DNA of 5,061 nucleotides. It comes from an uncultured Flavobacteriales bacterium. GTDB taxonomy: Bacteria > Bacteroidota > Bacteroidia > Flavobacteriales_D > Sanyastnellaceae. The notes beneath the pieces were generated by a model. It did no database searches, was not told the origin of the DNA, and saw nothing but the letters and a program-made list of their open reading frames with translations. The DNA lies in NCBI GenBank assembly GCA_913057815.1, contig CAJXOV010000220.1:1-5061 (forward strand). The letters are read 5' to 3'. This document shows positions 1 to 5,061 of this stretch, piece after piece. Every line of letters begins with the position of its first letter. Position 1 is the stretch's first letter. The position numbers were made by a program, and so were the translations under genes.

Positions 1-46
1 AGATGTAGAGAGGTCTCGTGGGCTCGGAGATGTGTATAAGAGACAG
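1..46 (+). other. Untrimmed Illumina Nextera i7 adapter (artefact)
   Basis: This is synthetic sequence, not part of the genome. Positions 1-4 (AGAT) are the end of the P7 flow-cell arm, 5-12 (GTAGAGAG) match the Nextera i7 index N707 as written in the oligo, 13-27 (GTCTCGTGGGCTCGG) are the Nextera read-2 arm, and 28-46 (AGATGTGTATAAGAGACAG) are the 19-bp Tn5 mosaic end. The same adapter stands in reverse orientation at the other end of the window. Genuine sequence begins at about 47. It should be masked before annotation and must not be read as a transposon terminus. Confidence 0.99.
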
Positions 47-498
47 CGCTTACGTATACTTTAACTCCTTCTGGAGGTGGAGATGATGTAGTTCTTAAAT
101 TCCAGGATTTAGATGGAGATGGAGGAAACGCACCTGTACTAACTGTTGAAGATTTAGCAGCTAACACTACTTACTCGGGTGTAGTCGAATTATTAAACGA
201 GACAGAAACTCCAGCTGAAGATATTACCTTAGAAGTAGAAGAAGAAGGTGATGAACATCAGTTCTTCATGAGTAGCACACTTGCTGGTTTATCTGTTTCA
301 TATACAGATACAGATGCTGATGGAAACCCTATAGGAATTACTACAGAATTAATTACTAGTGATGCAGGAAGTGGTGTTCTGACTGTGATTCTAAGACATG
401 AACCTAATAAAGGTGCGTCTGGAGTATCTGGTGGAGACATAACTAACGCAGGAGGAGAAACTGACATAGAGGTGGATTTTGATGTGAATGTACAGTAA
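47..498 (+). CDS. Small acidic exported protein of a Bacteroidota-specific family, 5'-truncated
   Basis: The frame is open from the adapter junction (first whole codon at 49) to the TAA at 496-498, giving 149 visible residues. The N-terminus, including any signal peptide or lipobox, is lost to the contig end; an internal ATG at 268 is not the start because conserved-looking sequence continues upstream of it. The protein is Thr/Gly/Asp/Glu-rich with alternating beta-like stretches. It carries two DxDxDG loops (DLDGDG, residues 20-25; DTDADG, residues 87-92), an acidic stretch ending in DEHQFF (His70), and a motif RHEPNK (His117) followed by GDITNAGGETDIEV near the C-terminus. From memory, this pattern matches short Bacteroidota proteins often labelled automatically as 'type 1 periplasmic binding fold', usually lipoproteins of about 180 residues; their function is unknown to me. 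It overlaps the TonB-dependent receptor by 11 bp, so it is probably a cell-envelope partner of that receptor. A role in metal binding or delivery is inference. Confidence 0.82.
469..475 (+). promoter_or_regulatory. Possible ribosome-binding sequence for the receptor gene
   Basis: GAGGTGG lies inside the end of the upstream gene, 12 nt before the ATG at 488. It resembles a Shine-Dalgarno sequence, but the spacing is long and many Bacteroidota genes do not use one. It is also ordinary coding sequence of the upstream gene, so chance is a real alternative. Coupling to translation of the upstream gene through the 11-bp overlap is equally plausible. Confidence 0.3.
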
Positions 499-2800
499 GG
501 CCATATTTTATATATTTTTTAGTCTAGCATTTGTCTTTTCGGCTAATGCTCAAGATTGTATTTTTTCTGTTTCTGGTACGGTTGAAGATCCAGATTCGGA
601 ATTCGCATTAATAGGAGCAGAAATTAGAATCGAAAGTATCGACCTAATTTCTGTTTCTGATGTTAATGGGAATTTTGCGTTCTCAAACTTGTGTAAAGGT
701 TCATATGTAATTAAAGTTTCGTATGTAGGTTTTCAGCCATTAGAACAAGAGATTACTATAGTTTCTGACTCGATTATTGTTCTGGAATTACTTCCTTCTG
801 AAGTCTCACTTCCCGAGGCATCTGTAATGGAAAAGAAGAAGGACTTTACCAATGAAGAGGTAGAAACCATAAGTACTTTAGACCAGAAAACTTCAGCCAG
901 CTTAGATTTGGCTTCTCGGCTACAGAATTCTGCAGGAGTAAATGTATTACGAACTGGCGCCACTAGTTCTAAGCCTATAATTCATGGTGCTTATGGAAAT
1001 AGACTTACTCTTATGAATCACGGTCTGGCTCAGGCCGGACAGCAGTGGGGATTGGACCATTCACCTGAGATAGACCCTGTTTCAGGTGGGGGAATTACGG
1101 TAGTAAAAGGTGTTAGCGCGTTGCAATATCCTGGTAATTCCCTAGGAGGAATAGTAATAATCAAAGACGCTGAAATTCAAGTAGATTCTTCATTGCACAC
1201 TGAGCTCAAGTCTTTTTATGAGTCCAATGGAAAAACATATGGAACTGGATTAGTTCTATCCAGAGGAACAGATATATTTAAGTGGAGAGCTCAATTCAAT
1301 TATTCTAAATCTGGAGACAAACACACTCCAGATTATTTACTCAGAAATACGGGAAGTGAGAGATTAAACGGAGCGTTGCAATCCGAAATAAAATGGGCTC
1401 CCAAGTGGAGCTCTTCTGCTTACCTCAGTACTTTTAATTCTTCTATAGGAATACTCAGAGGAGCGCACGTGGGAAATTTAACTGATTTAGAGAATGCCAT
1501 TAATAGTGCTGTACCTTTATTTACTACGGATACTTTTTCTTATGACTTAGAGTCTCCATACCAGAAGGTAAACCATCAGCTGGCCAGAGTGAAAACTAAG
1601 TTTAAGCTAAATCAAAACCAGGAGTTAGAAGCTGTGTATGGTTTTCAGTTTAATCGTAGAAAGGAATTTGATATTAGGAGAGGAGAGCGCTCAGAAATCC
1701 CAGCTATGAGCATCGAACAATTCTCAAATTATTTGGAATTAAAACATTCCGTAACATTAAAAAAAGGAATCACTCTTCTGTCAGGAGTTCAGTTAAATAG
1801 AGTGGATAACACCAATGTACCTGAAACGGGTATACTTCCTTTGATTCCAGATTATGTTTCTAGAGAAGTTGGCATTTATTCATTGCTACGCAAAACCTGG
1901 AACAAAAACCAAATAAGTGCAGGAGTACGGTTAGATATAGAAGACAGAAATGTAGCCACTATTTCGAGTGATTTACCTCGAAGAATTATAAGGTATAATG
2001 ATGTCTATCAAAACGTAAGTGCTTCGGCAGGGTGGAAACGAGCTATTTCTGAGAATTGGAGCCTAAATTATAATTTCGGTCTTGCTTCTCGGAATCCTGA
2101 AGTGAATGAGCTTTATAGCAGTGGTTTACATCAAGGAGTAAGCGGGATCGAAGAAGGTGATGTTTCGCTAAAAACCGAACAATCCGTCAAGCAGACTTTT
2201 TCTATTTCAGGTAACGTAAAAAAACGATTTAGTCTTCATTTATTAGGGTATTACCAGCATTTATCAGATTACATATTCTTAAATCCTACGAATGATGTTA
2301 GATTAACCATTAGAGGTGCTTTTCCGGTTTTTGAATACGCTCAGGCTGATGCTTCTATTTATGGTGCGGATGTGAAGATGAACTATGATTTTTCAGAAAA
2401 GCTAAGCACAGCTTGGACGTTTAGTTATTTAGTAGGTGAAAACTTAGAACAGAATTTACCATTGGTGTTTATGCCTTCTAATAGCTTAAGTGGAGTGATT
2501 ACTTATGATAAAGAGTTAAGAGGAAAATGGAAGACTTTTAAATCTAGTTTAAACGGAAGATTTACGTTTGAACAAAATAGATTAGAACCTGAACAAGATT
2601 TTCTAGAGGTTCCAGAAAAATACGCTTTATTAGGAGCTGTCATATCTGTAGAGCGTTCTGTTGGAAGTTCTAGTTTGCAGATTTATGTAAAATCAAGTAA
2701 TTTATTAAACACGAAATACAGAGATTATTTGAACAGGCAACGATATTTTTCTGATGATTTAGGGCGGAATATTGTTCTAGGTATTAACTTAGATTTTTAA
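488..2800 (+). CDS. TonB-dependent outer-membrane receptor with N-terminal carboxypeptidase-regulatory-like domain, ZnuD-like plug
   Basis: This complete 770-residue receptor would import a substrate across the outer membrane using TonB energy. Residues 1-21 form a Sec signal peptide (hydrophobic core, ANA before Gln22). Residues 23-105 look like a CarboxypepD_reg-like beta-sandwich (SDVNGNFAFSNLCKGSY) and hold the protein's only two cysteines, Cys24 and Cys69, a likely disulfide. The plug spans about 125-230: KPIIHGAYGNRL (162-173), QQWGLDHSPEID (185-196), ITVVKGVSALQY (203-214) and NSLGG. The barrel follows to the terminal Phe770, with RNPEVNELYSSGLHQG (535-550) and a final LGINLDF beta-signal-like strand. 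The length is normal for the family. The start is fixed by an in-frame TGA at 485-487 immediately before the ATG and by the intact signal peptide. The plug wording and the adjacent Fur-family gene suggest a metal, plausibly zinc as for ZnuD; another metal or a chelate cannot be excluded. It overlaps the upstream gene by 11 bp and is followed 3 bp later by the regulator gene. Confidence 0.95.
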   Translation: MYSKAIFYIFFSLAFVFSANAQDCIFSVSGTVEDPDSEFALIGAEIRIESIDLISVSDVNGNFAFSNLCKGSYVIKVSYVGFQPLEQEITIVSDSIIVLELLPSEVSLPEASVMEKKKDFTNEEVETISTLDQKTSASLDLASRLQNSAGVNVLRTGATSSKPIIHGAYGNRLTLMNHGLAQAGQQWGLDHSPEIDPVSGGGITVVKGVSALQYPGNSLGGIVIIKDAEIQVDSSLHTELKSFYESNGKTYGTGLVLSRGTDIFKWRAQFNYSKSGDKHTPDYLLRNTGSERLNGALQSEIKWAPKWSSSAYLSTFNSSIGILRGAHVGNLTDLENAINSAVPLFTTDTFSYDLESPYQKVNHQLARVKTKFKLNQNQELEAVYGFQFNRRKEFDIRRGERSEIPAMSIEQFSNYLELKHSVTLKKGITLLSGVQLNRVDNTNVPETGILPLIPDYVSREVGIYSLLRKTWNKNQISAGVRLDIEDRNVATISSDLPRRIIRYNDVYQNVSASAGWKRAISENWSLNYNFGLASRNPEVNELYSSGLHQGVSGIEEGDVSLKTEQSVKQTFSISGNVKKRFSLHLLGYYQHLSDYIFLNPTNDVRLTIRGAFPVFEYAQADASIYGADVKMNYDFSEKLSTAWTFSYLVGENLEQNLPLVFMPSNSLSGVITYDKELRGKWKTFKSSLNGRFTFEQNRLEPEQDFLEVPEKYALLGAVISVERSVGSSSLQIYVKSSNLLNTKYRDYLNRQRYFSDDLGRNIVLGINLDF

Positions 2801-2803
2801 TCC

Positions 2804-3229
2804 ATGGAAGAACCGAAAGAAAAACTAGAAAAGCTGCTTAAGTCTCATGAATTGAGAGTTACAAGCAAAAGATTGGATGTGCTTAGCGTAATTCATAGTT
2901 ACGGTTCGGCTATTCCATATTCTAAGGTTCAGGAAGAGCTTAAAGACTTCGATAGGGTTACTTTGTATAGAACCATATTGGTTTTATTAGATAACGGCAT
3001 CATCCATAAAATTCAAGTAGAAGACCAGGAGGTTTATTATGCTTTATGCGGTCATACCTGTGATACAGAAGAGCATCATCATGAACACTTACATTTTCAC
3101 TGTTCAGAGTGTGAAACGGTATCTTGTGTAGAACCAGATAAACAACTCAAAGTGCTGCTAAAAGGGTATCAAATCTCTCAGGTGAATGTTCAGGTAAATG
3201 GAGTTTGTTTGGAATGTCAGGCCGTTTGA
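2804..3229 (+). CDS. Fur-family metal-responsive repressor (Zur/Fur-like)
   Basis: This complete 141-residue protein is normal in length for Fur/Zur/PerR. The N-terminal winged helix includes LRVTSKRLDVL (17-27) and a recognition-helix region DFDRVTLYRTILVLLDNGII (48-67) with the conserved Tyr-Arg pair at 55-56. The C-terminal dimerisation and metal domain has a His-rich run HHHEHLHFHC (91-100). Two CxxC pairs, Cys100/Cys103 and Cys135/Cys138, are the usual structural zinc site. Extra cysteines are at 82, 86 and 108. Family knowledge says such proteins bind DNA when metal-loaded and repress uptake genes. Being last in the operon with a receptor suggests it controls that operon and itself. No operator can be checked because the operon promoter lies outside the window. 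The ATG comes 3 bp after the receptor's TAA, in the same frame, with no Shine-Dalgarno, so translation is probably coupled. Whether it senses zinc, iron or peroxide is not decided by the sequence; Zur-like is my leading guess. Confidence 0.94.
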   Translation: MEEPKEKLEKLLKSHELRVTSKRLDVLSVIHSYGSAIPYSKVQEELKDFDRVTLYRTILVLLDNGIIHKIQVEDQEVYYALCGHTCDTEEHHHEHLHFHCSECETVSCVEPDKQLKVLLKGYQISQVNVQVNGVCLECQAV

Positions 3230-3256
3230 GTTTAGAATCATTTTTCTAAATCAAAC
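3224..3256. terminator. AT-rich hairpin between convergent genes, possible bidirectional terminator
   Basis: The left arm 3224-3237 (GTTTGAGTTTAGAA) pairs with the right arm 3244-3256 (TTCTAAATCAAAC). The stem has 6 + 7 base pairs with one bulged G at 3230 and a loop TCATTT at 3238-3243. The left arm contains the TGA of the Fur-family gene and the right arm contains the TAG of the prenyltransferase gene. Its position at a tail-to-tail junction suits a terminator for both strands. Against this, the stem is GC-poor and no clear U-run follows it in either direction, so it is not a classical intrinsic terminator. No hairpin energy was computed. Confidence 0.5.
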
Positions 3257-4106
3257 AACCCGAATACCACACATAAATCATCGTAATAAATGCCACTGCA
3301 TTCGAACCGAGTGCAAATAGTTTCATTTGTCCTAGTGTATGGGTTTTTCCTTTGAAAAGGACGAGAACATCTGCCAATAGCCATATTAATCCTAGGGCTA
3401 AGAAACCACCAAAGATGTATTCTTCATAGACTAAAAACATTAATAGAACTTCAGTAATCACAATGGATATAATCAGCCATTTTGTTTTAATTATTCCTAA
3501 GATTGTGGCTGTGGTAATTCTCCCACTCGCCCGGTCAGGTTCTATGTCCATTACTTCACCCATTAAGTGAGATTGCCACGCGAAAAGAAGCAAATACACA
3601 TAAGTAAGAATAGGAATGTTTTGAGTGTCATTAATGTAAATGCTGAGTGGTACTATGAGTAAATAGCCAATTTGAGCCAATAATTCAAAAGGAGGCAGAG
3701 TTCGCAAACCTTTGCCTGGTAGATTATACAATCCATTTATTAGTATAAAAGCGGCATAAACCAATGAGATTTTCCAATCACTAAAAAATAGGAGTGGAGT
3801 GAAGAATAGAACTTGAACTAGTACAATTACTTTTCCTAATTTGTCCAGTTGTACCTTGCTAGCTCTAGCTCCGAACCAAAAACTATCTTTTCTCTTATTG
3901 TGTTTGTCTATTTCGTAATCTACTATGTCATTCCACCCATAAACGATGAAGTTTAATGGAAATGTGACATAGAATAATCCGTACCAAAAAGTCCATGAAT
4001 CGAGAAGGCTTTCCATCTGTCCAGTAGGCAAAATGTAAAGCCATATAGCTGCAAACCAAAGCCCTGGTCTAGATGCTTTTAAGTAAAAAAGTAAGTTAGA
4101 TACCAC
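3246..4106 (-). CDS. UbiA-superfamily membrane prenyltransferase, lycopene-elongase-like
   Basis: This complete 286-residue integral membrane enzyme would transfer a prenyl chain from a diphosphate to a lipophilic acceptor. Both Asp-rich magnesium/diphosphate motifs are intact: NDIVDYEID (Asn59, Asp60, Asp63, Asp67) and DIEPDRASGR (Asp187, Asp191, Gly195, Arg196). About nine hydrophobic segments are visible (roughly 15-30, 39-58, 90-108, 111-128, 140-157, 164-180, 208-227, 231-251, 261-281), as in UbiA structures. SRPGLW (12-17), PLNFIVYGWND (50-60) and DIEPDRASGRITTAT resemble the lycopene elongase / C50-carotenoid branch more than MenA or UbiA proper, but the acceptor is inferred and no carotenoid genes are in view. 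The start is GTG (4104-4106): an in-frame TAA lies only one codon upstream, and the first ATG would remove the SRP motif and the first helix. There is no Shine-Dalgarno and no convincing promoter in the 59 bp upstream, so it may be read through from the preceding minus-strand gene. It converges on the Fur gene with a 16-bp gap. Confidence 0.93.
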   Translation of the reverse strand: MVSNLLFYLKASRPGLWFAAIWLYILPTGQMESLLDSWTFWYGLFYVTFPLNFIVYGWNDIVDYEIDKHNKRKDSFWFGARASKVQLDKLGKVIVLVQVLFFTPLLFFSDWKISLVYAAFILINGLYNLPGKGLRTLPPFELLAQIGYLLIVPLSIYINDTQNIPILTYVYLLLFAWQSHLMGEVMDIEPDRASGRITTATILGIIKTKWLIISIVITEVLLMFLVYEEYIFGGFLALGLIWLLADVLVLFKGKTHTLGQMKLFALGSNAVAFITMIYVWYSGCLI

Positions 4107-4165
4107 AGATTAAAATTACTCTAATATTTATTGAATTGAAGAATGGCACGAGACTTATTTAAAGG

Positions 4166-5016
4166 CTAATCTGTTGACTCAGGAAGTTCAACACTCCTGT
4201 AGTGATAGGTCTTTATATATGATTTTTTCATGGCTTTAGTTCTTCTTCTCATATAGTTGGATCGATTGTCCTCTGATTTTTGAATAAAAGTTCTGTATCT
4301 CGTATAGTGCCTGTGCCGCCTTTTTTCTAATAGATCATCTCGTCTGAGTTTTCCTTCTGTTTTTCTTAGCCATGTTTGATCAGCTCTTAGATACTTTGTA
4401 ACCTGTTTTTGGTCATTTAAGTAATTTTGTACTTGAGATTTATAGTTCTTGTAATCAGCTATGCTCTTTTCTTTAGCTTTAAGAAAGAGAGAGTCTTCAT
4501 TGAGCTCGTGAATAGACGAATTTTTAACCGTTTTAATTCGACTTAATTCTTTTTTAATTGCACTTTTATAATCTTTCATAATGCTATAAGTCTCATTTTG
4601 GTTAAGGTATAGGCCTAATATTAAAGAGTCAGTATAGGACTTGTTAAGTTGGTCAGCATATTTTAGGTTATCCTCAAACCAAGGTTTTTCTATAGCGTAG
4701 GAGTTATAATATACATAGGGCAGGTCGTTGGATTTCTGGTTTACCCATATACTAAAAGAGTAATAATTTTCTTTATGAAGTTCAAAAATCTTTTCTTCGT
4801 TTAAAAGCGCTAAAACTCTTTCTTCTTCCGGAAAATTACTAAAAAGGGAATCTTTTAAAACCATAGAAGATTGAAGGGAGTCTAACTTTAACCTATGGTG
4901 GTAGATTTGTAACACATTTAGTATTGAATCTTTTTGATTAGTTTTCTTTGGTCTTTTAGTCTTAGAAATTTTTAAATTTTGTAAACTTCTTATGCTAGAT
5001 TCAGCATGTCTTGAAT
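4166..5016 (-). CDS. Unrecognised basic, probably helical protein, 5'-truncated
   Basis: I do not recognise this protein. The frame ends at TAG (4166-4168) and is open without a stop right up to the adapter junction at 5016, giving 282 visible residues. A GTG at 4913-4915 could be called as a start, but 33 further open codons lie upstream and no ATG occurs before the one in QSSMVLKD, so the true start is probably outside the window. The visible part begins Ser/Lys/Arg-rich (KISKTKRPKKTNQKD), then has a Tyr/Leu/Asn-rich middle (NYYSFSIWVNQ, YVYYNSYAIEKPWFEDN). Next comes a long Lys/Glu-rich stretch likely to be helical, perhaps coiled coil. The C-terminus is very basic (LEKRRHRHYTRYR, YMRRRTKAMKKSY) before an acidic tail ELPESTD. 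No cysteines, membrane segment or known catalytic motif are visible. It lies 59 bp upstream of the prenyltransferase on the same strand; co-transcription is possible, but a functional link is not evident. Nucleic-acid or acidic-surface binding through the basic tail is speculation. Confidence 0.8.
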
Positions 5017-5061
5017 CTGTCTCTTATACACATCTCCGAGCCCACGAGACCTCTCTACATC
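5017..5061 (-). other. Untrimmed Illumina Nextera i7 adapter (artefact)
   Basis: This is synthetic sequence. 5017-5035 is the reverse-complement Tn5 mosaic end (CTGTCTCTTATACACATCT), 5036-5050 is CCGAGCCCACGAGAC, 5051-5058 is index CTCTCTAC (N707 as read on the instrument), and 5059-5061 begin the P7 arm. It is what read 1 produces when it runs through a short insert. It is the exact reverse complement of positions 2-46. Genuine sequence ends at about 5016. Confidence 0.99.

Noticed and set aside
258..467. Open frame of 69 codons on the minus strand
   Set aside because: It lies wholly antisense to the well-supported small exported protein and has no family-like features; it is a shadow frame.
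268..498. A separate 76-residue gene starting at ATG 268
   Set aside because: The same frame is open to the contig end, and the upstream part shares the Asp/Thr/Glu-rich character and DxDxDG loop, so this is the C-terminal half of a truncated larger protein.
557..559. Receptor Cys24 as a lipoprotein cysteine
   Set aside because: The residues before it (ANAQD) do not form a lipobox; signal peptidase I cleavage after ANA fits better.
733..963. Open frame of 76 codons on the minus strand
   Set aside because: It lies within the coding region of the TonB-dependent receptor and its Ser-rich translation is typical of an antisense shadow.
4107..4120. TAATTTTA on the minus strand just before the prenyltransferase GTG as a Bacteroidota -7 promoter element (TAnnTTTG)
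   Set aside because: The last base differs, no -33 TTG sits at a fitting distance, and it is almost on the start codon; in AT-rich sequence a match this weak is expected by chance.
1..5061. Tn5 mosaic ends as a natural composite transposon or integron
   Set aside because: The mosaic ends are joined to the Nextera read-2 arm, an i7 index and P7 bases, which are synthetic; there is no transposase or target duplication.

Overview
The window looks like a short contig from a marine-type or free-living member of the Bacteroidota (Flavobacteriia-like). The evidence is the AT-rich sequence, an outer-membrane TonB-dependent receptor that starts with a carboxypeptidase-regulatory-like domain (typical of this phylum), a signal peptide cleaved before Gln, and gene starts with weak or absent Shine-Dalgarno sequences. 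The first 46 and last 45 bases are not biological. They are untrimmed Illumina Nextera i7 adapters (transposase mosaic end plus index), so genuine sequence runs from about 47 to 5016 and both outermost genes are cut by the library or assembly.

Region 1 (47-3229, + strand) is a compact, probably co-transcribed three-gene set: the 3' part of a small acidic exported protein of a Bacteroidota-specific type, a complete TonB-dependent outer-membrane receptor, and a complete Fur-family metalloregulator. The first two genes overlap by 11 bp. The second and third are separated by 3 bp and lie in the same reading frame. The receptor's plug resembles the ZnuD-like group, and it sits next to a Cys/His-rich Fur/Zur-like repressor. 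The likeliest reading is a self-regulated metal-acquisition locus, with zinc the first guess. The metal identity is inferred and not proven by the sequence.

Region 2 (3246-5016, - strand) converges on region 1. It holds a complete UbiA-superfamily membrane prenyltransferase, closest by motif to the lycopene-elongase-like branch, and upstream of it the 3' part of an unrecognised, very basic, probably helical protein. The two convergent blocks are only 16 bp apart, and an AT-rich hairpin there includes the stop codons of both genes.

I see no RNA gene, natural mobile element, CRISPR array or phage gene, and no clear new defence or biosynthetic system. The points most worth a second look are the metal-uptake operon with its DxDxDG-bearing accessory protein, the shared-stop hairpin, the unknown basic protein and the adapter contamination.
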